Positions 8,471-16,206 of a DNA stretch of 64,000 bases are shown piece after piece. How positions within the stretch are numbered: position 1 is the first letter of the stretch; each line of letters opens with the position of its first letter. A model generated the notes under the pieces. It searched no databases. It saw nothing but the letters and a program-made list of their open reading frames with translations, and was not told the origin of the DNA. The translations under genes and the position numbers were made by a program. Origin of the DNA: DASQGA01 sp963722715 (GTDB lineage: Bacteria; Actinomycetota; Thermoleophilia; Gaiellales; Gaiellaceae); assembly GCA_963722715.1 (NCBI GenBank), contig CAVROA010000020.1, forward strand, positions 62,001 through 126,000, written 5' to 3'.

Positions 8471-9176
8471 GCGCCCCGGTCGATCAGGGTGGGCTCCGGA
8501 TTCTGCCCCTCCTTGGCATCCCGGAGGTGGGGCCCGGAGACGATCTGCTCGGCCTCCTCGGCGATGCTCTCGCGTCCCTGGGCGGGCCCGAGAGCAGGGA
8601 CGTCCTCGTGGTCGCCCAGAAGGTCGTCTCGAAGGCAGAGGGCCGTATCGAGCGCACGGACGACTACCTGGGCGTGATTCTCCGCGAGGCGCGCAGCGTC
8701 CGACGTCGGCGCGAGGAGCTCGTGATCGCCGAGACCGCGCATGGATTCGTCTGCGCGAGCGCGGGCGTCGACCGCTCGAATGCGCCCGAGGAAGGCACCC
8801 TGGTGCTCCTGCCGGTGGATCCCGACGCCTCGGCCGGGGCCTACGGGACGGCCTCGGGATCCGTTTCGGCATCGCCCCGGCTGTGATCGTGAGCGACTCG
8901 TTCGGGCGGGCGTGGCGGCAGGGAACGACGGACGTGGCGATCGGCGTCGCCGGTCTCAATCCTCTGCTCGATCTGCGCGGCACCTCCGACCGGCGCGGCT
9001 ACCGCCTGCAGTCGACCCTCGTTGCGGTGGCCGACGAGCTGGCGGGCGCCGCCGAGCTCGTGATGGGCAAGGCGAGAGGCGTCCCGGCCGCGCTCGTGCG
9101 CGGCTTCGATCCCCCGGCGGGAACTGGCTCTGCCCGCGACCTCATCATGCCCGCGGAACGCGATCTCTTCCCCTAA
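8467..9176 (+). CDS. cofE: CofE/FbiB N-domain: F420-0:gamma-glutamyl ligase, one frameshift
   Basis: The gene encodes the ligase that adds gamma-linked glutamates to F420-0. The first part (to about 8836) has VVAQKVVSKAEGR and the AETAHGFVCASAGVDRSN segment; the rest, in another frame from about 8846, has DSFGRAWRQGTTDVAIG and ends at 9176. Restoring a single base in the G/C-rich stretch 8836-8846 joins them into about 236 residues, the normal single-domain length. The nitroreductase-like C-domain of mycobacterial FbiB is absent. GTG start overlapping npdG by 4 bp. The break is more likely a sequencing deletion than decay, because the rest is well conserved and the pathway is otherwise complete. 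Confidence 0.85.
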
Positions 9177-9188
9177 CCTCGAAGCGCC

Positions 9189-9788
9189 GTGTTCGAGTCA
9201 CTCACCGACCACATTTCCGGCTCCAACTGGACCTACGTCTTCATCTTCGCGGTGTCCGCGCTCGACGCGGTCTTCCCGCTGGTGCCGAGCGAGACGTCGG
9301 TCATCGCCGCCGGGGTGCTCGCCGCGAGCGGCGATCTCGTCCTCCCGCTGATCATCCTGGCGGCGGCGCTCGGGGCGTTCGTCGGGGACACGACGTCCTT
9401 CACCATCGGGCGCTTTGCGGGCGGCTGGGTGCAGCGAAAGTTCTTCGCAGGGGAGAAGCACAAGCGGCTGGACTGGGCGGAGCGCACGTTGCAGGAGCGC
9501 GGTGGGTACCTGATCGTGATCGCACGGTTCATCCCGGGCGGGCGCACGGCCGTCACCCTCGCCGCCGGCATGCTCGAGATGCCCTGGCGAAAGTTCATCC
9601 CCTTCGACCTTGCCGCCGGCCTGATCTGGGGCAGCTATGCGGCCCTGGTCGGCTACTTCGGGGGTAAAGCGTTCGAGGAGGAGCCATGGAAGGGTTTGGT
9701 GCTGGCGCTCGCAGTCGCGTTCGGGATCGCAGCCGCGGTGGAAGGGGCGCGTTGGTACCGGCGCCGGCGGCAGCTCGCTCGGCCCTAG
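9189..9788 (+). CDS. DedA-family membrane protein
   Basis: The 199-residue integral membrane protein shows the DedA/SNARE-associated signature: an acidic VPSE motif after the first helix, a GDTTSFTIGRFAG segment, and the ARFIPGGRTAVTLAAG motif with conserved Arg, Pro and Gly. Four to five hydrophobic segments are visible and the C-terminus is basic. DedA proteins act in membrane lipid homeostasis, with evidence for flipping undecaprenyl phosphate or other phospholipids in some members. It follows cofE by 12 bp and may be co-transcribed, though a TAACCT hexamer 9 nt before the GTG could give it its own promoter. Confidence 0.88.
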   Translation: MFESLTDHISGSNWTYVFIFAVSALDAVFPLVPSETSVIAAGVLAASGDLVLPLIILAAALGAFVGDTTSFTIGRFAGGWVQRKFFAGEKHKRLDWAERTLQERGGYLIVIARFIPGGRTAVTLAAGMLEMPWRKFIPFDLAAGLIWGSYAALVGYFGGKAFEEEPWKGLVLALAVAFGIAAAVEGARWYRRRRQLARP

Positions 9789-9955
9789 TCGGAGCGATGA
9801 CAGGCGCAGATCTGCTCGCCGAGACGGCGGCGCTCGTAGCGGCGCCAGCATCGCGGGCAGGTGGGCGGCAGCTTTTGCGTGAAGACCAGGACCGCCCTTG
9901 CGATCGTGGCCCACGCCATCACGAACAGAACCGGCAGGAGCACGTTCGGTGACAT
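9785..9955 (-). CDS. 56-residue membrane-anchored zinc-ribbon-like peptide
   Basis: A small frame on the minus strand encodes 56 residues: one N-terminal transmembrane helix (about residues 4-26), then CPRC near residue 33 and a CACH cluster near residue 50. The spacing of two Cys pairs, the second followed by His, suggests a small zinc-binding knuckle facing the cytoplasm. Its stop overlaps the dedA stop by 3 bp, tail to tail. No family name is recognised. The clean membrane-plus-zinc-ligand layout supports it being real despite its size. Confidence 0.5.
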   Translation of the reverse strand: MSPNVLLPVLFVMAWATIARAVLVFTQKLPPTCPRCWRRYERRRLGEQICACHRSD

Positions 9956-10020
9956 GGCGCACATATCGGCACCTGGGCGCAGGGAATGAGTCCCGAACGA
10001 GCGAAGCTCTTGGAGCCAGC

Positions 10021-10026
10021 TACAAT
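10021..10026 (+). promoter_or_regulatory. Leaderless -10 hexamer of the 80-residue membrane protein gene
   Basis: TACAAT ends 6 nt before the GTG at 10033. Confidence 0.5.
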
Positions 10027-10032
10027 TCAGGC

Positions 10033-10275
10033 GTGGGGATCCTCGCGATCGTTCTTCTCGTGGCTGCCGTTCTGCTCGTGGTCGGGGCCGAGTGGCCCCG
10101 GCTCATGTCGGCGGTGGCCGGAGCCGACGCCCGGCAGGTGCGTTCCCGGAGGCGCCGGAAGGAGAAGCTCACGGTCGTCCAGGGCGACGGAGACGATGAC
10201 TTCGCGGCGAGCGTCCAGCGCGACCTCGAGAGCCTGCCGGTGATCGAGGAGCACGACGGCCGCCCTCGCCGCTGA
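10033..10275 (+). CDS. Small single-pass membrane protein, 80 residues
   Basis: The protein has one N-terminal transmembrane helix (residues 2-20), then a short linker with a highly basic patch (RSRRRRKEK near residue 37) and an acidic C-terminal tail with GDGDDDF. This is a one-helix anchor with a cytoplasmic charged tail; no family is recognised. The GTG start is chosen over upstream options because of the TACAAT hexamer placed 6 nt before it. It sits just upstream of tRNA-Leu. Confidence 0.6.
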   Translation: MGILAIVLLVAAVLLVVGAEWPRLMSAVAGADARQVRSRRRRKEKLTVVQGDGDDDFAASVQRDLESLPVIEEHDGRPRR

Positions 10276-10294
10276 GCCCGGCGGCGGCGCCAGC

Positions 10295-10300
10295 TAAAAT
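10295..10300 (+). promoter_or_regulatory. -10 hexamer of tRNA-Leu
   Basis: TAAAAT lies 12 nt before the first base of the tRNA. Confidence 0.45.
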
Positions 10301-10312
10301 CCTCGCGCCCAC

Positions 10313-10396
10313 GCGGATGTGGCGGAATTGGTAGACGCGCACGGTTCAGGTCCGTGTGCCCGAAAGGGCGTGGAGGTTCAAGTCCTCTCATCCGCA
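10313..10396 (+). tRNA. tRNA-Leu (anticodon CAG)
   Basis: The 84-nt gene folds with a 7-bp acceptor stem (GCGGATG with CATCCGC), a 5-bp anticodon stem (CACGG/CCGTG) around the loop TTCAGGT giving anticodon CAG, a long variable arm typical of class II tRNA-Leu, and a T-arm with GGTTCAAGTCC. The discriminator is A. The 3' CCA is not encoded. It reads the CUG codon, the main Leu codon in high-GC genomes. Confidence 0.95.
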
Positions 10397-10435
10397 CTAG
10401 TCACTTGGCTCAACCATGCGGTTTTCGGGCCAACC

Positions 10436-11629
10436 CCCCAAACCCGGAGATTCGTGCCAGTGCCCTGCGCGGTATAGCGGCGGCACGCACTCGCGGCGCC
10501 TATTCGATCGCGCGTGAAGCTCGACCGATGGGGACGCGACGGTGCGAGCTGAGGCGCTGCGCGCAATCGCTGCGACAGCCTTGGAGGATGCCGTCGCCGC
10601 GTCACGGAGGCTCTCGCTGACGACGATCGCCGCGTCCGTGCCGCCGCTGTCGATGGACTCGCAGAAGTCGGAGCGCCTGCGTGTGACTCGGTATCGGACG
10701 CCCTCTTCGATCACCGTAGGGAAGAGGCGCTCGCGGCACTGGAGCGACTTCCTCTCGACGGCGCCGCCGACCGTCTGCGTCGCTTCGCCTCCGCAGCCGT
10801 GGACCGCGCGCTTGAAGACACGCGCCTTCGAGATGCTCTCGGCTCGCCAAACGGCGAGGCGCTTGAGCTCTTGCGCAGCTCATTGGAAGCACGTGCGGAG
10901 AAAAACGCAGTCGACGCGTTGCGCGCTGCCGCCCTGCTGGGCGACCGGGGCGCCGTCTCGGCTGCCATCGAGAGCCTCACCGTCTCGGATCCCGCCCAGC
11001 GAGCCAATGCTCTCGAAGTTATCGAGACGGTGGGTGAGCCCGCGATCGTTCGCCCACTGGTCGCGCTATGGGAGCCTAGGCAGATAGGGGAGCGTGATGC
11101 GCGTGTTATCGAGCAGCTTCGAAGCGACGACGATCAGTGGATTCAGGCTTGCGCCGAGTTCGCGAGCACAACGATGGAAGGAGCAACCATGACGCGTACA
11201 GAGACCACGATCCCGCTCGTCGAGCGAGTCGTCTTTCTGCGCAAGGCGTCGCTCTTCGCCGCCCTCCCACCCCAAGATTTGCAGCCGATCGCAGAGGTCG
11301 CCGAGGAGCACTTGTTTGCAGACGGGGACATGATCGCCGCGGAGGGGGAGCCCGGCGACACGACGTACGTGATTGTCGACGGAGAGGTCGACGTGGTTGC
11401 TGGGGACCGAACGCTCGCCGTTCGCGGTGCCGGCGACGTGATCGGAGAGATGTCCGTTATCTCCAGCCGCCCTCGCGTCGCGTCACTACGGGCAAAGTCC
11501 GATGTCCGGGTGCTCGAGATCCATAAGCCCGCGTTCGAAGCAATCTTGCGCGAGCGACCTGAAACGGCGCTCGCGCTCATGCGCGTCTTGTGTGAGCGGC
11601 TTGCCGCTTACGATCCGGACCTGAACTAG
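10436..11629 (+). pseudogene. HEAT-repeat plus cyclic-nucleotide-binding-domain protein, N-terminally truncated and frameshifted
   Basis: Three frame segments join into one product. From about 10436 and again from 10530 there are HEAT-type helices (PEIRASALRGIAA, ATVRAEALRAIAAT), then from about 10600 an open frame to 11629. This continues HEAT repeats and ends in a cNMP-binding domain (about 11250-11600) with the GDMIAAEGEPGDTTY and GDVIGEMSVISSRPR motifs. Two single-base losses near 10525 and 10600 explain the frame changes. No start codon or membrane domain is found upstream, because tRNA-Leu begins only 40 bp earlier. Such HEAT-cNMP tails are usually attached to a transporter. An ATG at 11190 with AAGGAG 5 nt upstream could allow the cNMP domain to be made alone. 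Confidence 0.6.
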
Positions 11630-11867
11630 TAATCGCGGCGCCAACACGTCCGCACGGAGTTGGACAAGGACGCGCCGCGCTCAGGGAGCGTCGGTGTGCG
11701 TGCCGCCATGACAGCCATTGCAGCAGGCTCTTCCAGTCGACAATTCCCACGGCGTACGTGCAACGGCGTGAATATCCGGCATGAGTCGAACCTGCGCAAA
11801 GCGCGAGGCTGCTCCGGTTTCTGATGCGCCCCTCATTCGCACTCTCATCATGAGCGGGGCCACCTAG

Positions 11868-12947
11868 GTGCCCTCCGGACAGCCCGAGGTAGTCGTCATC
11901 GGAGCCGGGATCATGGGCCTAGCGGCGGCGCGGGCTCTTGCGCAGGCGGGCCGGGACGTTCTCGTCTTCGAGCAGGACGCCGTGGGCACGCCTCGCGGGT
12001 CGAGCCACGGGTCCAGCCGCATCTTCCGGCTCTCCTATGAGGAGGAAGACCGCGTGCAACTCGCCCAGGAGGCCTTGCCGCTTTGGCGGGAGCTCGAGCG
12101 GGAAGCCGGCACGGAGCTCGTCGCGGCCCGCGGCTCCATCGACGTCGGTGGCGACCTCGAGCGCCAGACGTCGGTGCTCTCCAGCTGCGGCGTTCGCTAC
12201 GAGGTCCTGGATGCGGAGGACGTGCGGGAGCACTTCGGACTCGTGGTCGCAACAGGACGGGCTCTGCACCAGCCTGATGGGGGCGTTGTCTGGGCGGAGC
12301 GGGCGCTCGCTGCATTCGGTTCGTCCGCTCGGAGCTACGGAGCGCACCTGGCGGAGGGGAGGAAAGCGCTTTCGCTCGACGTGCGGGGCGACGGGGTGCG
12401 GGTCGAGACGGCAGAGGGCGCAGTCCATGCGCAGGCCGCCGTCGTAACTGCCGGCTCCTGGGCTGCGCCGCTCCTCGCCACCGCCGGTGTGAACCTTCCC
12501 CTCACGGTCACGCGCGAGACGGTCGTCTACTTCATCCACCCGGGGCCCAGGCCCGCGCCTGCGGTGATCGACTGGCGTTCGCCCGACGCAGCCGGGTGGG
12601 GGCTTCGCCGCGAAGGGCTCGCCCCGTACGCGCTCGACGCCGGGGGCGACACGCTGAAGGCCGGGCTGCATCACGCAGGGCCGGTGGTCGATCCGGACCA
12701 GCCCGGCGATCCGGACCGCGCCGTCGTTGACTGCGTCGCCGACTGGGTCTCGCGCACGTTCCCTGGAGCGGAGCCCGTGCCGCTCCGTGCCGAGACGTGC
12801 CTCTACACATTGACTGCGGATGACCGCTTCGTTCTCGAGCGACACGGGCCGCTGATCGTGGGGTCCCCCTGTAGCGGCCAAGGCTTCAAGTTCGCCCCCG
12901 CGATCGGCATCCGCTTGGCCGGGCTCACCGCGGAGACGCTCGCCTGA
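11868..12947 (+). CDS. Monomeric sarcosine oxidase / N-methyl-amino acid oxidase family FAD enzyme
   Basis: The 359-residue flavoprotein starts with a Rossmann dinucleotide fold (VVVIGAGIMGLAAARAL), followed by GSSHGSSRIFRLSY, which is characteristic of the MSOX/MTOX family. Cys311 in ETCLYT matches the cysteine that forms the covalent 8-alpha-S-cysteinyl FAD link in these enzymes, and GFKFAP near the C-terminus completes the flavin site. It oxidatively demethylates or deaminates secondary amino acids such as sarcosine, releasing hydrogen peroxide. GTG start; no clear ribosome site. Solitary gene, so substrate is open. A strong hairpin 90 bp after the stop would end its transcript. Confidence 0.85.
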   Translation: MPSGQPEVVVIGAGIMGLAAARALAQAGRDVLVFEQDAVGTPRGSSHGSSRIFRLSYEEEDRVQLAQEALPLWRELEREAGTELVAARGSIDVGGDLERQTSVLSSCGVRYEVLDAEDVREHFGLVVATGRALHQPDGGVVWAERALAAFGSSARSYGAHLAEGRKALSLDVRGDGVRVETAEGAVHAQAAVVTAGSWAAPLLATAGVNLPLTVTRETVVYFIHPGPRPAPAVIDWRSPDAAGWGLRREGLAPYALDAGGDTLKAGLHHAGPVVDPDQPGDPDRAVVDCVADWVSRTFPGAEPVPLRAETCLYTLTADDRFVLERHGPLIVGSPCSGQGFKFAPAIGIRLAGLTAETLA

Positions 12948-13037
12948 GACGCCCTAGAGAGGTACGGGGACAAGGGCGCAGAACCGCCTCGCCCGGGCCA
13001 GCGAGACCTACGCCTGCGACGAGTTCGCTTCAACGCG

Positions 13038-13062
13038 GCGAGGGCGCCCTGGGCGCCCTCGC
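13038..13062 (+). terminator. Perfect 11-bp hairpin after the amine oxidase gene
   Basis: GCGAGGGCGCC pairs perfectly with GGCGCCCTCGC around a 3-nt loop, followed by a pyrimidine-rich stretch (TCTATG, then CTCTCTTCTC). It lies 91 bp downstream of the oxidase stop and most likely terminates that transcript. Confidence 0.6.
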
Positions 13063-13203
13063 TCTATGAAATCTCTCTTCTCGTACGTGCGGTTTCCGCG
13101 CACCTGTAGCTCTGCCGTCCCTCGTTCGAGGTTCTACCTGCCGGGCTTCGTGGCCGATTCGAGGTGTATGGCCCTCCTCGCTCGGGCATGGAGGTGCAGA
13201 ACG

Positions 13204-14124
13204 GTGCGCCTCGGCCTCAACATCTCGTACGCCCTCGGTGCCGTCCTCGTGGCGGTCCTGGCAGGGAAGCACTTCGCCTCGGCGGGCTGGCCGCTCGCGG
13301 ACGCGGACTGGCGCCTCGTCGCCGGATCCGGGCTTCTCTTCATGCTGGCCTACGCGTTCAAGGCGTACGGCTGGCACCGGCTCTTCGCGCCGAACGACCG
13401 CCCGACCCGGCTCGCGCTCGCAGCGGCCGGTGGGGCTGCCTCCGTTTCGGGCGCGGCTCTTCCGGGTCGCTTCGACGATGCCGTGCGGATTGCGGTCGTC
13501 AGGCGGTATCCCGGCTGCCATTCAGGCGTTGGAACCCTTTGCCTCTCGCTCTTCATGCTCGGCCTCGTCGATACGGCCGCGCTTCTGCCCTTCGCCTCCG
13601 CTGCCGCGGCAACCGGTGGCTCCGCCATGGTGCGGACGGCGATGGGGATCGTCGCGTTCGCCGGGCTCGCAGCGTGTGTCCTGATCACGTTCTTGCCGCG
13701 GATGGCCGCGAGCGGGCGCCTCCTCAAGTACAGGATCGTCCGCTGGGTGAACGAGCGGACGACCTCACCCCGCGAGGCCTGGAGCGCCTGGGTCCTCGTC
13801 GGGCTCTCCTGGCTCGCTCGCGCTGTGGGGCTCTTTCTCCTCCTCGGCGCCCTCGGAATCGACCTCTCCTTTCCGGTCGCGATCGCGTTCCTCTGTGGAG
13901 CGGCTGCAACCGGCGCGCTTCCGATCGCTCCCGCGGGCGCAGCCACGCAGGCGGGTGCGGGTGCAGCGATCCTGATCGGAAGCGGCTTTGCTACGGCCGA
14001 GGCAGTTTCGTTCGCCGTCGCCGCGCAGGCGCTTCTCATCCTTGCGGGCGCTGCCGTCCTCGTCTGTGCCGCGGCGTGGACGGGCGGGTCAAAGTTGAAC
14101 GCCCTGCGCCGCGCTTACGCCTAA
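13204..14124 (+). CDS. UPF0104/YbhN-type multi-pass membrane protein (flippase-like)
   Basis: The 306-residue protein has about eight hydrophobic helices and the UPF0104/lysylphosphatidylglycerol-synthase transmembrane pattern: a conserved LFAPNDRPTRL loop, GGAASVSGAALPGRFDDAVRI with the basic region after it, and a C-terminal GALPIAPAGAATQAG motif. Members act as lipid-linked substrate flippases or regulators in cell-envelope synthesis. The GTG at 13204 is chosen because GGAGGTG lies 7 nt upstream; the longer in-frame ATG at 13066 starts inside the tail of the preceding terminator hairpin and adds an unlikely N-terminus. The 3' end overlaps the peroxiredoxin gene by 4 bp. Confidence 0.78.
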   Translation: MRLGLNISYALGAVLVAVLAGKHFASAGWPLADADWRLVAGSGLLFMLAYAFKAYGWHRLFAPNDRPTRLALAAAGGAASVSGAALPGRFDDAVRIAVVRRYPGCHSGVGTLCLSLFMLGLVDTAALLPFASAAAATGGSAMVRTAMGIVAFAGLAACVLITFLPRMAASGRLLKYRIVRWVNERTTSPREAWSAWVLVGLSWLARAVGLFLLLGALGIDLSFPVAIAFLCGAAATGALPIAPAGAATQAGAGAAILIGSGFATAEAVSFAVAAQALLILAGAAVLVCAAAWTGGSKLNALRRAYA

Positions 14125-14597
14125 TTCGCTAGCTCCTGAGCCGGCGGGACGGCTTCGAGCACCTGCTCGGGGTGACCCTCGGGCTTCACGCCGTACATGG
14201 CCTTGGCGACGGTGCCGTCGGGCGCGATCACGAACGTCGAGCGCTTGATGCCCATCGACGTCTTCCCGTAACTCTTCTTCTCGCCCCAGACGCCGTAGGC
14301 GTCCGCGGCTACGTGGGCGGGGTCTGCGAGAAGCGTGAACGGCAGCGAGTACTTCTCCCTGAACCGGAGGTGCGAGGCCTCGTCGTCGGGACTGACGCCG
14401 AGGATGATCACGCCGCGTTCGGCGAAGATGTCGTAGGCGTCCCTGAACCCGCACGCTTCCTTGGTGCACCCGGGCGTGTCGTCCTTCGGATAGAAGAAAA
14501 GGACGACCGGCTTGCCGCGGAGGTCGGACAGGCGGATGATCTCGCCGCTCTCTGAGGCGAGCTCGAAGTCCGGGGCGGCGGTGCCTTCCTCCACCAT
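14121..14597 (-). CDS. bcp: Thioredoxin-dependent peroxiredoxin, BCP/PrxQ type
   Basis: The 158-residue protein is a PrxQ: peroxidatic Cys44 in DDTPGCTKEACGF with the resolving Cys49 five residues later, as in E. coli BCP. The thioredoxin fold landmarks VVLFFYPKD and GVSPDD are present. It reduces hydroperoxides in the cytoplasm using thioredoxin. The ATG is supported by TACACT 7 nt upstream on the minus strand, in a leaderless layout. The promoter is back to back with that of the next membrane protein gene. Confidence 0.94.
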   Translation of the reverse strand: MVEEGTAAPDFELASESGEIIRLSDLRGKPVVLFFYPKDDTPGCTKEACGFRDAYDIFAERGVIILGVSPDDEASHLRFREKYSLPFTLLADPAHVAADAYGVWGEKKSYGKTSMGIKRSTFVIAPDGTVAKAMYGVKPEGHPEQVLEAVPPAQELAN

Positions 14598-14604
14598 TCT
14601 CCCG

Positions 14605-14610
14605 AGTGTA
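14605..14610 (-). promoter_or_regulatory. Leaderless -10 hexamer of bcp
   Basis: TACACT on the minus strand ends 7 nt before the ATG at 14597. Confidence 0.5.
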
Positions 14611-14620
14611 GCCACCAAGG

Positions 14621-14626
14621 TACGCT
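14621..14626 (+). promoter_or_regulatory. Leaderless -10 hexamer of the 118-residue membrane protein gene
   Basis: TACGCT ends 7 nt before the ATG at 14634, 10 bp from the divergent bcp hexamer. Confidence 0.5.
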
Positions 14627-14633
14627 CCGCCCG

Positions 14634-14990
14634 ATGCTCGGCCTGCACGCGCTGAACGGGATCCTGGTCATCGCTGCGACCTTGCTGGCGGCGGTCTGGG
14701 GGGCGGTCTACTACCGGCGAGGGCGACCCCCGGGTGCGGTCTTCGCGCACCTCCTGGCCCTCTCTCAGGCGCTGGTGATCGCCCAGGTGGCGCTCGGTCT
14801 CCTGCTCCTCTCGGACGGGCGCCGAAACCCTGACGAGCTGCACTACGCCTACGGGTCGTTCGCGCTCATTGCCATCCTCTCGCCCTGGCTCTACGCGCCG
14901 CCCGTTCCGCGCCGCCGGCTGGCGTGGTTCGCGGGTGCGAGCTTCGTCGCCTCCGCGCTCTCCGTTCGCGCCTACACCACCGGAGTCTGA
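14634..14990 (+). CDS. Four-helix membrane protein, 118 residues, unknown function
   Basis: The protein consists of four predicted transmembrane segments (about residues 5-26, 36-60, 70-88 and 94-112) joined by short loops, with a basic YYRRGRRP-like loop after helix 1 and a conserved-looking HYAYG segment at the start of helix 3. No named family is recognised. It is the first of two membrane genes in tandem; its stop shares a base with the next start (TGATG), implying co-translation. Both genes lie between peroxiredoxin and hemQ, both redox or heme genes, but no functional link is shown. Confidence 0.7.
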   Translation: MLGLHALNGILVIAATLLAAVWGAVYYRRGRPPGAVFAHLLALSQALVIAQVALGLLLLSDGRRNPDELHYAYGSFALIAILSPWLYAPPVPRRRLAWFAGASFVASALSVRAYTTGV

Positions 14991-15358
14991 TGCGGCTCGG
15001 GGGAACGGCACGCGGCTTCCTGATCATCGTCGCGATCGCCGTCGCGATCACGGCGCTGCAGCTCGAGCTGGCGCTCGGCGTCGTCTTCCTGATCCTTCGG
15101 ATCGCCTTCCTGATCGCGATCGGCTTCTTCCTCTACTCCTTCTGGCGGAACAATCGCGCGGACATCGCCATGTGGACGAGAAGGACGCGTGTCGTCTTTT
15201 ACGGAGGGGCGGTGCTTGCGCTGGTGAACATCGTCGCCTCGGTCTTCCTGCCCTATCCGCAAGGAGGGCTCGAGGCGCTCGTCTTCTTTGGCGTCCTGGT
15301 CGGCGCCGGCTTCGCCATGTATCGCGCCTGGCGCGACGAGCACACCTACGGCTACTAG
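14990..15358 (+). CDS. Membrane protein, 122 residues, unknown function
   Basis: Three to four hydrophobic helices (about residues 8-26, 28-47, 63-82 and 88-105) with a basic WTRRTR loop in the middle and a short charged C-terminus. The ATG overlaps the preceding stop as TGATG, which selects this start over longer in-frame options inside the upstream gene. The 3' end overlaps the hemQ stop by 4 bp, tail to tail. The family is not recognised. Confidence 0.7.
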   Translation: MRLGGTARGFLIIVAIAVAITALQLELALGVVFLILRIAFLIAIGFFLYSFWRNNRADIAMWTRRTRVVFYGGAVLALVNIVASVFLPYPQGGLEALVFFGVLVGAGFAMYRAWRDEHTYGY

Positions 15359-16056
15359 GCCTCGATGCGTGCGCCGGCGCCGTCGAGCGACGCCAGGATC
15401 GAGCGAATCGGGGCAGCCTCGCCGACGAAGATCGGCGTGTCGCGCTCCGTGTAGCGGCTCGCCTCGGTCTCTCTGAGCGTCAGCATGAGCTCGAGGAAGT
15501 CCGCCGGCTCTTCGCACTCGAAGGCGGTCATGAACTCCTGGTCGTCGATTCCGAAGGAGTAGGTCGTGTGGTTCGTAATCGTGACGAAGCGGCCCCCGAT
15601 CTCGGCGTGCTCGCGCATCGCCCGGCCGCGATCCTCCACCGGGAGGGCGTACCACTCGCGCTTCTTCACGAAGGGGTAGACGACGAGGTAGGGCGCGCCG
15701 CGCGGGACGATGCGACGGTGCTTTCGCTTCTCCTCGAAGTACTTGGAGGGGCGTGTCGCGGCCAGGTAGGAGTACGGCGTCTCGAGATAGGCGGCGAGCG
15801 GGGTGCCATTTAGCTCGGTCTGGAGCTCGCGGAAGTCCTCGAAGCGGTCGGTTAGCTTCCAGAGCATGAAGTCCACCTCAGGGCGGACGCCCACGAGGCT
15901 GTAGGCGCGGAGCTCCATCCGCTCGGCCCACCCCTCCACGAGCTCTGCGAACGCTTCCTTGCCGGCTTCGCGCTCGTCGATCGGAAGGCGCCGCCAGGCC
16001 GGGTCGACGCGGAAGAGCGTGTAGGCGACGTACTGCTGCCCGGAGTCCTCGGCCAC
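15355..16056 (-). CDS. hemQ: Coproheme decarboxylase HemQ (chlorite dismutase family)
   Basis: The 233-residue protein is a HemQ of the Gram-positive coproporphyrin-dependent heme route: it decarboxylates Fe-coproporphyrin III to protoheme with hydrogen peroxide. The catalytic loop VYPFVKKREWYALP places the key Tyr at 127, and EHAEIG carries the proximal heme His150. Arginine of chlorite-degrading homologues is not obvious, consistent with heme synthesis rather than chlorite detoxification. The GTG at 16056 is preferred to a TTG two codons upstream because TACGAT sits exactly 6 nt before it. Other coproporphyrin-pathway genes are not in the window. Confidence 0.92.
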   Translation of the reverse strand: MAEDSGQQYVAYTLFRVDPAWRRLPIDEREAGKEAFAELVEGWAERMELRAYSLVGVRPEVDFMLWKLTDRFEDFRELQTELNGTPLAAYLETPYSYLAATRPSKYFEEKRKHRRIVPRGAPYLVVYPFVKKREWYALPVEDRGRAMREHAEIGGRFVTITNHTTYSFGIDDQEFMTAFECEEPADFLELMLTLRETEASRYTERDTPIFVGEAAPIRSILASLDGAGARIEA

Positions 16057-16062
16057 GGCCAA

Positions 16063-16068
16063 ATCGTA
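16063..16068 (-). promoter_or_regulatory. Leaderless -10 hexamer of hemQ
   Basis: TACGAT on the minus strand ends 6 nt before GTG 16056; this decides the start codon. Confidence 0.5.
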
Positions 16069-16194
16069 GCCGTCCGGTCACGGCTCCGGCACGCAAAGCG
16101 TGCCTCGCGTGACAGGCCTCGTCCTAGGCTCGATGGGCCGGGCGCGTGCGTCGGCGGGCAGGCGGGCGCGCCCGGCGCGGCGTTCTGGCATGGG

Positions 16195-16200
16195 TACGCT
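16195..16200 (+). promoter_or_regulatory. Leaderless -10 hexamer of uvrC
   Basis: TACGCT ends 6 nt before the ATG at 16207. Confidence 0.5.
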
Positions 16201-16206
16201 GACTGC

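Noticed and set aside
11681..11863. 60-codon minus-strand frame with a CNGCH heme-binding-like motif
   Set aside because: No signal peptide, ribosome site or family resemblance; a single CxxCH can arise by chance, and the region is a normal intergenic gap.
13066..13203. Longer start (ATG 13066) for the UPF0104 membrane protein
   Set aside because: The added residues show no family character and begin at the foot of a terminator hairpin; GTG 13204 has a good ribosome site.
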